NCBI RefSeq assembly: GCF_038595065.1
Contig: NZ_CP152003.1
Span: forward strand, 1,406,001 to 1,470,000
Direction: 5' to 3'
DNA length: 64,000 nucleotides
DNA from: Sutcliffiella sp. FSL R7-0096
GTDB taxonomy: Bacteria; Bacillota; Bacilli; Bacillales; Bacillaceae_I
Every line of letters begins with the position of its first letter. The stretch's first letter is position 1. The position numbers were made by a program, and so were the translations under genes. Positions 8,831 to 16,777 of this stretch are shown piece by piece. The notes beneath the pieces were generated by a model. The model worked only from the letters and a program-made list of their open reading frames with translations. It searched no databases and was not told where the DNA came from.

Positions 8831-8861
8831 TGTAACCCGTTTGTAACCGCTACCATATAAG
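8831..8861 (+). promoter_or_regulatory. Paired TGTAACC direct repeats and -10 of the ABC importer operon
   Basis: TGTAACC occurs at 8831 and again at 8842, exactly 11 bp apart. A -10-like TATAAG follows at 8856-8861. No -35 hexamer is present at the expected place; the repeats occupy it. Heptamer direct repeats with 11-bp period in front of the -10 are characteristic of SARP/BTAD activators. The same arrangement occurs at 19915. Confidence 0.7.
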
Positions 8862-8906
8862 CTGAAGCTACAACTTTATAAATCAATGGGTTGAGGGGGA
8901 AGGTAG

Positions 8907-10130
8907 ATGAAAAAGTGGAAGTCAGGATTTTTGCTTTTATGCATGGTAATGCTCGTTTTGGCCGGATGCAGTGACAGTAATGCTGGGACAGACCCAGACT
9001 CAAGCGGAGATGCTGATAAAAAGGTGATCAAGGTTGGTGTGCTCGCTTCCCTGACTGGAGCGCTTGAAACGTATGGTAAGCAGACGGTGCAAGGATTTGA
9101 ACTTGGTTTAGAGTATGCGACGGAAGGAACCATGGAAGTGAACGGCCACAAAATTGAGTTTGTGGTGGAAGATACGGAAACTAAACCGGAAGTAGCCATT
9201 CAAAAAGCTACAAAGTTATTGGAAGATGACAAAGTGGATTTCTTGGTGGGATCTTCTAGTTCTGGAGATACTTTAGCAGTGCTTCCGCTTGCGGAGGAAT
9301 ATGAGAAAGTGATGCTGGTCGAGCCAGCGGTAGCAGATAGTATTACTGGAGCGGATTGGAACAAGTATATTTTCCGCACAGCACGAAACTCTTCCCAAGA
9401 TGCTGTGGCCGGTGCGGCTGCAATTGCTGGTGAAGGGGTGAAAATAGCAACATTGGCACCAGACTATTCATTTGGGCACGATGGAGTTGCCGCCTTTAAA
9501 GAAGCTGCATTAGACTTGGGGGCAGAAATTGTTTTGGAAGAATACGCAGATCCGGCAGCAACCGATTTCACCTCTAACATTCAGAAAATCCTGGATGCTA
9601 AGCCTGATTATCTGTTTGTAGTATGGGCAGGTGCAAACTCACCATGGAACCAGATTTCTGATATGAAAGTTCAAGAAAGAGGAATAAAAATTTCTACGGG
9701 AGCTCCAGATATTGCAGCACTATACACGATGGAGCAGTTGATTGGAATGGAAGGATTCTCGGTTTACTATCACACACTACCAGACAATCCGGTCAATGAT
9801 TGGCTGGTGGAAAAGCATAAGGAGAAATTTAATGGAGAAGTCCCGGACTTATTTACTCCTGGCGGAATGAGTGCTGCCATAGCAATTGTGGAGGCGCTGA
9901 AGAAAACAGAAGGTGATACGGATACGGACCTAATCATTGAGACTATGGAAGGGATGAGCTTTGATACTCCGAAGGGTCAAATGACGTTCCGTGCTGAAGA
10001 TCATCAGGCGCTCCAAACTTTATATGCTGTGCGTCTGGAGAAAGTGGATGGTTTTGATTATCCGGTTCCTGTGTTGATGAGGGAACTGACTCCTGAGGAA
10101 ACAGCGCCACCAGTTCGAAATAATCAGTAA
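8907..10130 (+). CDS. ABC transporter substrate-binding lipoprotein (Leu/Ile/Val-binding type)
   Basis: A 407-residue lipoprotein: signal sequence MKKWKSGFLLLCMVMLVLAG with lipobox LAGC, then a Gly/Ser/Asp-rich linker. The mature part is a type I periplasmic-binding fold (KVGVLASLTGALETYGKQTV, followed by SSSGDTLAVLPLAEE). This is the receptor of a HAAT-family importer. Many family members bind branched-chain amino acids, others bind amides, aromatic acids or short fatty acids, so the ligand is uncertain. The catabolic genes downstream argue for an organic acid or acyl compound rather than an amino acid. GAGGGGGAAGGTAG supplies the ribosome binding site. First gene of the operon. Confidence 0.88.
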   Translation: MKKWKSGFLLLCMVMLVLAGCSDSNAGTDPDSSGDADKKVIKVGVLASLTGALETYGKQTVQGFELGLEYATEGTMEVNGHKIEFVVEDTETKPEVAIQKATKLLEDDKVDFLVGSSSSGDTLAVLPLAEEYEKVMLVEPAVADSITGADWNKYIFRTARNSSQDAVAGAAAIAGEGVKIATLAPDYSFGHDGVAAFKEAALDLGAEIVLEEYADPAATDFTSNIQKILDAKPDYLFVVWAGANSPWNQISDMKVQERGIKISTGAPDIAALYTMEQLIGMEGFSVYYHTLPDNPVNDWLVEKHKEKFNGEVPDLFTPGGMSAAIAIVEALKKTEGDTDTDLIIETMEGMSFDTPKGQMTFRAEDHQALQTLYAVRLEKVDGFDYPVPVLMRELTPEETAPPVRNNQ

Positions 10131-10210
10131 GAAGTGGAAGGAACTTTGGGGCGCTGCTCTGAGGTTCCTTTGTAGTATGAGAAACCCTTGAAAAAAAGGA
10201 GGCAGTAACT

Positions 10211-10978
10211 TTGATTCCAATTTTAGAAACAAAGGATTTAACGATAAATTTTGGTGGGCATGTGGCAGTGGACCACGTGAATTTTTCGGTCGAACCTTAT
10301 CATTTTAAGTCCATTATCGGCCCAAATGGAGCTGGAAAAACAACCTTTTTTAATTTGTTGAGTGGGCAGTTAAAGCCGACAAAGGGGCAAGTGTTCTGGA
10401 AAGGGGAGGACATTACAAAGCTCCCTCCGATGAAAAGGACAAGAAAAGGAATTGGCCGCTCCTTTCAAATAACAAATGTGTTTCCCAATCTGACCGTGTT
10501 GGAAAATGTTCGCCTGGCTGTTCAATCACAAAGAGGCGTCCGGTATAACATGTTCTCTCACTTCCTTCACTTTAAGGAATTCGAAAAGCGGGCAATGGAA
10601 CTATTGATGACGGTGCTATTGGAGAACAAAGCCCATTCTATCGCAAAGAATCTTGCCCATGGGGAAAAGAGAAAGCTTGAGATTGCGATGCTCCTGGCGC
10701 TGGAAACGGAAATCCTTCTCTTGGATGAGCCGACTGCAGGTATGTCAATAGAAGAGGTTCCTGCAATCTTGGAAGTTATCAAACTGATAAAAGCAAAGGG
10801 GGACCGGACCATCGTCCTGATTGAACACAAAATGGATATGATTTTGGATTTATCTGATTCTGTAACGGTGTTGTTCAACGGTAGACTGTTGGCAGACGGT
10901 ACTCCTCAAGAGATTATGAATAATGAAATGGTACAGTCTGCGTATTTGGGAGGATTATATGATGACGACGCTTCTTAA
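10211..10978 (+). CDS. ABC transporter ATP-binding protein, LivG type
   Basis: A 255-residue ATPase with Walker A GPNGAGKTT (about 37-45), an altered signature LAHGE in place of LSGGQ, and Walker B ILLLDEPTAGMS. The LivG-typical GIGRSFQITNVFPNLTVLENV segment is present. It powers uptake together with the LivF-type subunit. The start is TTG at 10211 behind AAAAAGGAGGCAG. The gene overlaps the next one by 20 bases, indicating translational coupling. Confidence 0.9.
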   Translation: MIPILETKDLTINFGGHVAVDHVNFSVEPYHFKSIIGPNGAGKTTFFNLLSGQLKPTKGQVFWKGEDITKLPPMKRTRKGIGRSFQITNVFPNLTVLENVRLAVQSQRGVRYNMFSHFLHFKEFEKRAMELLMTVLLENKAHSIAKNLAHGEKRKLEIAMLLALETEILLLDEPTAGMSIEEVPAILEVIKLIKAKGDRTIVLIEHKMDMILDLSDSVTVLFNGRLLADGTPQEIMNNEMVQSAYLGGLYDDDAS

Positions 10979-11669
10979 AGTGGAGAGGATCCAGACATAT
11001 ATCGAACAGTTTCATATATTGCAAGGTGTTGACTTTGAAGTAAAACAAGGAGAGGTCACCGTTCTTTTAGGTAGGAACGGGGCGGGTAAGACAACAACTC
11101 TCAGAAGTGTCATGGGATTGAACCCTCCTCAAAAAGGTTCGGTTATTTTTAATGGAGAGGATATTACCGGACTGGCAACCTATGAAATTGCCAATAAAGG
11201 AATAGGTTATGTTCCTGAAGATCAAGGTGTATTCGGGGAACTGACAGTGGAAGAAAATATGAAGGTCGCCATGAGAAAGAATGATGACGCAACACGGGCA
11301 AAATTGGATTGGATTCTCGATCTATTCCCTGATCTTAAGACATATTGGAAAAAACGAGGCGGAAATTTAAGTGGAGGACAAAAGCAGATGCTGGCAATCT
11401 CCCGGGCCTATATAAATAATAGCGAGCTGTTATTAATTGATGAACCAAGTAAGGGGCTTGCTCCAATCATGGTGGAAAAAGTGATGAACTCCATCCAGGA
11501 GATGAAAAAAGAAACGACCATCATCTTGGTGGAGCAAAATTTTTACATGGCTAGTACAATTGGGGATTCCTTTTATATATTGGATGACGGTAGAACTGTA
11601 CATCATGGTCTCATGCATGAACTGAAGGAGGATGAGGAACTAAAGAGAAACTATCTTGGAATTGCATAA
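10959..11669 (+). CDS. ABC transporter ATP-binding protein, LivF type
   Basis: A 236-residue ATPase with Walker A GRNGAGKTT, signature LSGGQKQ and Walker B LLIDEPSKGLAP. This is the shorter LivF-type partner of the preceding LivG-type subunit. The start is ATG at 10959 (a second ATG follows at once), behind GGGAGGATT. A longer frame from 10923 would lack a ribosome binding site and overlap livG further. Confidence 0.9.
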   Translation: MMTTLLKVERIQTYIEQFHILQGVDFEVKQGEVTVLLGRNGAGKTTTLRSVMGLNPPQKGSVIFNGEDITGLATYEIANKGIGYVPEDQGVFGELTVEENMKVAMRKNDDATRAKLDWILDLFPDLKTYWKKRGGNLSGGQKQMLAISRAYINNSELLLIDEPSKGLAPIMVEKVMNSIQEMKKETTIILVEQNFYMASTIGDSFYILDDGRTVHHGLMHELKEDEELKRNYLGIA

Positions 11670-11684
11670 TAGGAGGGGCGATAC

Positions 11685-12545
11685 GTGGAGATATTTGTGA
11701 ATCTTACAGTAAATGGATTGGCAACTGGAATGCTGATATTCTTGCTTGCTGCTGGTCTTACATTGATATTTGGTCTTATGGATGTTCTGAACTTTGCCCA
11801 TGGAGGGCTATTTGCCTGGGGGGCCTTCTCCGGAATATGGGTGTACACGGCAACAGGAAGTTTTATGATTGGAATAATAGCAGCAATAGGTACTGGACTT
11901 ATATTAGGGTTGGCGTTAGAGCGTTTTATCATTCAACCTGTCTATGGAAATCACGTACAGCAAATCCTGATCACGTTAGGGGTCATGCTTGTTTTAAGTG
12001 AGATGATTAAAGTGGTATTCGGCCCTAATCAGCTCAGTGCGAGAACCCCATCTTATTTGAGCGGGAGCTGGGAATTTGGAGATATCATCATCATAAAATA
12101 CCGTGTGTTCATCATTGTAATAGGGGCGCTTGTTTTTGGAGTCATCTTCTATATTTTAAGAAACACAAAAATAGGTCTTATCGTTCGTGCGGGTGTCATT
12201 AATAAGGAGATGGTGCAGGCTCTGGGCATTAATATAAAAAGGGTGTTCATGCTTGTGTTCATGGCGGGAGCGGCAATGGCCGCGCTCGGGGGGATGCTGC
12301 TCGGACCATATTCTGGAGTCATCTACGCGGAGATGGGACTTGAGTTTGGGATATTGGCATTTATCGTGGTGGTAATCGGTGGGATGGGAAGTATAACAGG
12401 TTCGGTCCTTGCAGCCATCCTGGTAGGAATAAGCGGATCATTTATGGCTTACTACGTACCGGACTTAGCGCTGGCAGTCAACATGCTGCTGATGACCATT
12501 GTCTTGATCTTCCGTCCTCAAGGTCTATTTGGAGTAAAGGGGTGA
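11685..12545 (+). CDS. ABC transporter permease, LivH type
   Basis: A 286-residue integral membrane protein rich in hydrophobic helices. It has the LivH hallmarks GLTLIFGLMDVLNFAHGG near the N-terminus and GGMGSITGSVLAAILVG near the C-terminus. It forms half of the membrane channel. The start is GTG at 11685 after AGGAGGGGCGAT. It follows the LivF-type gene by 15 bases. Confidence 0.9.
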   Translation: MEIFVNLTVNGLATGMLIFLLAAGLTLIFGLMDVLNFAHGGLFAWGAFSGIWVYTATGSFMIGIIAAIGTGLILGLALERFIIQPVYGNHVQQILITLGVMLVLSEMIKVVFGPNQLSARTPSYLSGSWEFGDIIIIKYRVFIIVIGALVFGVIFYILRNTKIGLIVRAGVINKEMVQALGINIKRVFMLVFMAGAAMAALGGMLLGPYSGVIYAEMGLEFGILAFIVVVIGGMGSITGSVLAAILVGISGSFMAYYVPDLALAVNMLLMTIVLIFRPQGLFGVKG

Positions 12546-12549
12546 GCGC

Positions 12550-13548
12550 ATGAACAGATATATGACAAAATCCAATACTGTGTATTTCATTATTTTCCTG
12601 ATGCTTCTTGCCCTCCCTTTTGTCACAGACTCGCGAACTCTCTTAATTATGTTCACCCAGATCTTCCTTTTTGCCATTTTTGCAATGAGCTATGATATCC
12701 TGCTTGGTTATACAGGGATCGTTTCTTTTGGGCATGCAATGTTTTTTGGCATCGGTGCCTATTCAACAGGGATCATGCTGAAGCAATATGATAGTACTAT
12801 TCCCATGCTTCTGCTGGCAGTACTGGTAGGTGCCATCATTGCAGGCATTGTGAGTTATATCGTTGGCATGCTTTCCCTCCGATTGAAAAGTCATTTTTAT
12901 GCGATGTTAACACTAGCTTTCTCAGGGCTTTTCTTGGTGTTGGCGGAAAAATGGAGAACGCTCACCTTTGGCAACGATGGATTTACTTTTAGTATACCGG
13001 ACCCTTTAAGAGACAGATTGAATTTATATTTAATTGCTTTAATTCTTATGGTGATGATCTTTCTTTTATTAAGAAGATTTACACATTCCCCAGTAGGGAA
13101 GGTCCTCCAAGCAATAAGGGAAAATGAGGACCGGACAGAATCGCTCGGATATCATGTATTGCATTATAAAGTTATAGCTAGTGTAGTGGCAGGGGTCCTT
13201 GCAAGCTTTGCCGGCAGTCTTTATGTTTTGACTCTAAGATTTGTCAATACCTCCGTCTTTGCAGTGGATGTCACACTTGATGCCTTGTTGATGACCATCA
13301 TTGGAGGTGTAGGCACATTGGTTGGTGCCATTATTGGCGCAGGATTGATAGAGTTTGCACACCACTGGTTGACAGACCTTGCGAAGGTGCATTGGATATT
13401 TGAACGCTGGATCATTTTCTTTGGAATCCTCTATATTGTGGTGGTGATGTTTTTCCCGCAAGGTATTGTAGGTACCGTAAAAATGTGGTGGGTAAGAAAA
13501 AAAGGAGCGCAGATTACTGGGCAAAACGAAAAGGATATTTCGGGGTGA
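12550..13548 (+). CDS. ABC transporter permease, LivM type
   Basis: A 332-residue membrane protein with LivM features: DILLGYTGIVSFGHAMFFGIGAY in the first third and GGVGTLVGAIIGAGLIEF in the last third. It pairs with the LivH-type permease. The ATG is four bases after the upstream stop, with GGGGTGAG as ribosome binding site. The C-terminus is basic and cytoplasmic. Confidence 0.9.
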   Translation: MNRYMTKSNTVYFIIFLMLLALPFVTDSRTLLIMFTQIFLFAIFAMSYDILLGYTGIVSFGHAMFFGIGAYSTGIMLKQYDSTIPMLLLAVLVGAIIAGIVSYIVGMLSLRLKSHFYAMLTLAFSGLFLVLAEKWRTLTFGNDGFTFSIPDPLRDRLNLYLIALILMVMIFLLLRRFTHSPVGKVLQAIRENEDRTESLGYHVLHYKVIASVVAGVLASFAGSLYVLTLRFVNTSVFAVDVTLDALLMTIIGGVGTLVGAIIGAGLIEFAHHWLTDLAKVHWIFERWIIFFGILYIVVVMFFPQGIVGTVKMWWVRKKGAQITGQNEKDISG

Positions 13549-13562
13549 GAGGAGGAGAAGGA

Positions 13563-13739
13563 ATGTTCAGTCAGCCTCAAGTAGCATCCTTTATTGTACG
13601 TTGCACAAGCTTATTGGATGCAGGACAACCGACACCGGTATGGAGAATAACGGTTAGCCATGTGCAAGGGGAAGAGGAAATAACCGTAACTTCCTTTGAA
13701 AAAGTAAGTGAATTTATGAAAGAAAAACTAAGTGGGTGA
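13563..13739 (+). CDS. Small hypothetical protein (58 aa) inside the ABC/KAS III operon
   Basis: The frame starting at the ATG at 13563 is preceded by GAGAGGAGGAGAAGGA, a strong ribosome binding site, and encodes 58 residues. It reads FIVRCTSLLDAGQPTPVW, then RITVSHVQGEEEITVTSF and a C-terminal helix FEKVSEFMKEKL. That suggests a few beta strands plus one helix. I do not recognise the family. It overlaps no gene, sits 15 bases after the LivM-type gene and ends just before the KAS III-like gene, so it is translated as part of the operon. It might be an accessory partner of the adjoining thiolase-fold enzyme, but that is a guess. Confidence 0.7.
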   Translation: MFSQPQVASFIVRCTSLLDAGQPTPVWRITVSHVQGEEEITVTSFEKVSEFMKEKLSG

Positions 13740-13743
13740 GGTC

Positions 13744-14757
13744 ATGACAAACATTGGAATTGTCAGTGTCGGCACATTTATTCCAGAAAATTTCATGACC
13801 AGCAAGGAAATTGCCGAAAAATCTGGAATACCTATAGAGGTGGTGGAAGGAAAACTTGGCATAAAATCCAAGCCTGTCGCCTCTTCTGGGGATCATACTT
13901 GTGAAATGGGTATAAAAGCTGCACTAATAGCCTTGGAAAAGGGGGATGTTGCTCCGGAAGAAATAGACCTGATCATCTATATCGGAGAAGAGCATAAGGA
14001 ATATCCTTTATGGACGGCAGCCCTTTATATGCAAAAACAGCTTGGGGCGGTAAATGCAGTTGGATTTGATATGGCGTTGCGTTGTGGAACCACGATAATG
14101 GGGATGAAGCTGGCAAAGGACATGATGGTAGCGGATGAATCCCTTAGGACCGTCTTGCTTGCAGGTGGTTATCGCAATGAAGATTTTATTGATTATACAA
14201 ACCCTCGCACCCGTTTCATGTATAACCTTGGATCAGGAGGGGGTGCCATCCTGTTAAAAAAGAACTATGGGAAAAATGCGGTATTGTCATCCCATCTTAT
14301 TACGGACGGTTCCTTTTCAGAAGACGTTGTCGTAGTTGCCGGTGGAACGAAATACCCCATTTCAGCAGAAGCTTTGGAATTAAAGAAAAATACGCTGGAT
14401 GTACTGGACCCGGAAGGGATGAAATCAAGACTAGAAGAAAAATCAATGAATAATTTCCTGAAAGTGATAAGAGAGTCATTATCAAAAAGCGGCTTTACCC
14501 AAGAGAATGTAGATTATCTCGGAATTCTTCATATGAAAAAATCTGCCCATGATTATGTCCTTCAGGAACTTGGCTTGACGGAACATCAATCTATCTATCT
14601 AGAAAACTATGGCCACATCGGGCAAATTGATCAGATTCTTTCCTTAGAGCTTGCTTTGCAGCAGGACAGAATTAAAGATGGTGACATCATTGTACTTGTG
14701 AGTGCAGGTATAGGCTATGCGTGGGGAGCAACCACTATTCAATGGGGGAAACCTTAA
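13744..14757 (+). CDS. KAS III (FabH)-like thiolase-fold enzyme with altered active site
   Basis: A 337-residue member of the beta-ketoacyl-ACP synthase III / HMG-CoA synthase superfamily. The nucleophile is Cys114 in ALRCGTTIMG. The first His is His263 (ILHMKKSAHD). Where FabH has Asn in GNTSAA, this protein has His291 in YGHIGQIDQ, so the Cys-His-Asn triad is not conserved. Glycine-rich LGSGGGAILL and GIGYAWGATTI match the fold. PqsC is a known relative that also lacks the Asn. The gene probably acts on an acyl-CoA, perhaps in condensation or acyl transfer; housekeeping FabH activity is unlikely. Start at 13744 follows GGGTGAG; the 13732 GTG lacks a ribosome binding site. Confidence 0.82.
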   Translation: MTNIGIVSVGTFIPENFMTSKEIAEKSGIPIEVVEGKLGIKSKPVASSGDHTCEMGIKAALIALEKGDVAPEEIDLIIYIGEEHKEYPLWTAALYMQKQLGAVNAVGFDMALRCGTTIMGMKLAKDMMVADESLRTVLLAGGYRNEDFIDYTNPRTRFMYNLGSGGGAILLKKNYGKNAVLSSHLITDGSFSEDVVVVAGGTKYPISAEALELKKNTLDVLDPEGMKSRLEEKSMNNFLKVIRESLSKSGFTQENVDYLGILHMKKSAHDYVLQELGLTEHQSIYLENYGHIGQIDQILSLELALQQDRIKDGDIIVLVSAGIGYAWGATTIQWGKP

Positions 14758-14771
14758 AGGAGGTTTAAATA

Positions 14772-15680
14772 ATGATCGTACAAAAGAAAGTGAAACTGCC
14801 GAATGGGGAGACGTACGGCTATAGGGAACGGGAAGGTGCCGGGGAAACCATAGTCCTCATCCATGGGAATATGACTTCTTCCAAGCATTGGGACCTCCTG
14901 ATGGAAAACATAGATTCTTCTTTTCACCTTGTCGCAGTGGACATGAGGGGGTTCGGTGAATCCACTTATAACGAGAAAATATATTCCATCAAGGACTTGG
15001 CAACTGACATTAAACTGTTCGTGAACGAGTTGGCGCTTTCTGGCTTTACGATTGCAGGTTGGTCGACTGGTGGGGCTGTGGCTATGCAGTTCATTTCCGA
15101 TCATCCAGGATATGCGGAAAAGCTTATTTTGCTTGCTTCCGCATCCACAAGAGGATATCCGATGTTCGAGACCGGTGAAAGCGGACAACCGGATTTTGAT
15201 AAAAGATTATCAAGCTATGACCAGGTATTGGAAGACAAGACAAGGACCATCACCATTTCCAAGGCTTATGAATCACGGAATAAGGATGTACTTAGAATGA
15301 TTTGGGACTATGCCATTTACCATGATAATAAACCGGAAGCTGCCCGTTATGAGGCATATCTGGAGGATATGTTGACACAACGTAACTATCCAGAAATATT
15401 GCATGCACTTAATACATTCAATATCAGTACCCAGCATAACGGCTTGAAAGAAGGTACTGGTGAAGCGAAAAATATCAATATCCCTGTACTCGTTTTGGCA
15501 GGAGAAAAAGACCTTGTCATTTCAGAACAGATGGCAAACGAAATAGTGGAGGATCTTGGTGAAGTGGCGAAGCTTGTTACATTGAAAGGGTGCGGACACT
15601 CTGCACAAGTAGACGATCTGCCACAACTATTGCAAGCGATTACATCATTCGTATCGAAACAGGAGGAACAGTACAAATGA
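14772..15680 (+). CDS. Alpha/beta hydrolase
   Basis: A 302-residue alpha/beta hydrolase. The oxyanion motif is HGN (31-33), the nucleophile Ser98 sits in GWSTGG, and Asp247 (GEKDLV) and His276 (GCGHSAQ) complete the triad. No signal peptide is present, so it acts in the cytoplasm on an ester, thioester or C-C bond of the imported compound. AAAGGAGG precedes the ATG. The stop overlaps the ATG of the SDR gene, so the two are translated together. Confidence 0.87.
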   Translation: MIVQKKVKLPNGETYGYREREGAGETIVLIHGNMTSSKHWDLLMENIDSSFHLVAVDMRGFGESTYNEKIYSIKDLATDIKLFVNELALSGFTIAGWSTGGAVAMQFISDHPGYAEKLILLASASTRGYPMFETGESGQPDFDKRLSSYDQVLEDKTRTITISKAYESRNKDVLRMIWDYAIYHDNKPEAARYEAYLEDMLTQRNYPEILHALNTFNISTQHNGLKEGTGEAKNINIPVLVLAGEKDLVISEQMANEIVEDLGEVAKLVTLKGCGHSAQVDDLPQLLQAITSFVSKQEEQYK

Positions 15681-16414
15681 GATTAGAAGGGAAAATTGCT
15701 ATCATTACCGGTGCGGCTAATGGACTTGGTTTTGAAGCTGCACGACTATTTCTAAAAGAGGGGGCAAAGGTGGCCCTTGTGGATTATGACGCAACCACAG
15801 GGGAACAAAGGGCGGCGGAACTTCAAACGGAAGGGGAGACGGCATTCTATCAAGTGGATGTAGCCAATCAGGAAAAGGTTGTGGAGATGGTCTCCATGGT
15901 AAAAGAAAGATTTGGCAAGATTGATATATTAATTAACAATGCAGGCATTACAAAAGATAATATGCTTTTGAAAATGAGCGGAGAAGACTTCCAAAAGGTA
16001 ATGGATGTCAATGTCAACGGCGTCTTTAATTGTACACAGGCAGTGGTCCCACATATGTTGGAAAATGGAAAAGGGAAAATTATCAACACTTCTTCTGTGA
16101 GCGGTGTTTATGGTAATGTCGGTCAGACGAATTACGCGGCATCCAAAGCAGCAGTGGTGGGAATGACAAAGTCGTGGGCAAAGGAATTTGGCAGGAAAAA
16201 TATTAATGTCAATGCCGTAGCCCCGGGCTTTGTGGATACAAATATGGTAGCCACTGTACCGGAGAAGGTGATACAAGGGTTGCTGCAGGTCATACCCCTG
16301 CAGAGGCTTGGTACGCCGGGTGATATTGCGAATGCGTATCTGTATCTTGCATCAGATGAGTCGGATTATGTGAATGGAACGGTGTTGCATGTGGATGGCG
16401 GCATCATGATGTAA
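15677..16414 (+). CDS. SDR-family dehydrogenase (FabG-like, probably NAD-dependent)
   Basis: A 245-residue classical short-chain dehydrogenase. The cofactor motif is TGAANGLG (11-18), with NNAG further on; the catalytic residues are Ser140, Tyr153 and Lys157 (YAASK). Asp36 at the end of the second strand (VALVDYD) normally selects NAD over NADP, which favours an oxidising, catabolic role over fatty-acid synthesis. The true start is the ATG at 15677, overlapping the hydrolase stop (ATGA); the frame open to 15590 lies inside the hydrolase gene. Last gene of the operon, followed by two hairpins. Confidence 0.88.
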   Translation: MRLEGKIAIITGAANGLGFEAARLFLKEGAKVALVDYDATTGEQRAAELQTEGETAFYQVDVANQEKVVEMVSMVKERFGKIDILINNAGITKDNMLLKMSGEDFQKVMDVNVNGVFNCTQAVVPHMLENGKGKIINTSSVSGVYGNVGQTNYAASKAAVVGMTKSWAKEFGRKNINVNAVAPGFVDTNMVATVPEKVIQGLLQVIPLQRLGTPGDIANAYLYLASDESDYVNGTVLHVDGGIMM

Positions 16415-16427
16415 AACCTTAAAACCC

Positions 16428-16468
16428 TCTACAGACTAGGTACTGATATGGTAACTAGTCAGCTTGTA
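16428..16468 (+). terminator. Hairpin 1 after the SDR gene
   Basis: The sequence CTACAGACTAGGTAC pairs with GTAACTAGTCAGCTTGTAG as an imperfect stem. There is no T tract, so it is at best a weak terminator or an RNA-stabilising structure. Its core GACTAGGTAC is repeated in the hairpin at 16601. Confidence 0.45.
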
Positions 16469-16519
16469 GATAAAGTTAATTAATTTTCAAAGATGTACAA
16501 ATAACCATGTTGATCGTAG

Positions 16520-16556
16520 TGAAAGGCCCGCAGAAAGCGAAGCGCCTGTAACGGAG
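16520..16556 (-). repeat. Fragment of the GC-rich dispersed repeat
   Basis: On the reverse strand this stretch reads CCGTTACAGGCGCTTCGCTT followed by TCTGCGGGCC. It matches the left end of the repeat at 51645. It looks like a remnant of that family; the rest of the 16415-16777 gap apart from two hairpins holds nothing I recognise. Confidence 0.6.
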
Positions 16557-16600
16557 ATTAACCGCCATATGCAATTCTAAATATATCTAGGGAACAGTTG

Positions 16601-16632
16601 AGACTAGGTACCGAAATGGTACCTAGTCTTTT
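16601..16632 (+). terminator. Terminator of the ABC/KAS III operon
   Basis: A perfect 12-bp stem, AGACTAGGTACC / GGTACCTAGTCT, with a five-base loop and a TTTT tail. It lies about 190 bases past the last stop codon. Confidence 0.8.
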
Positions 16633-16777
16633 AGTATATACTTTTAAAAGTTTTGACGAAAAAAGTAACGAACCACTTCAAAGCATATTCATTCTTGCCA
16701 AGACTCACACCCACGCCGTATGATGAACTCAGGATAAATAGTCAAATTTGAATAATTGAGTATAGGAGGACATCCAG

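Noticed and set aside
15590-15676. 29-codon N-terminal extension of the SDR
   Set aside because: Lies inside the hydrolase gene; the ATGA overlap start fits the family.
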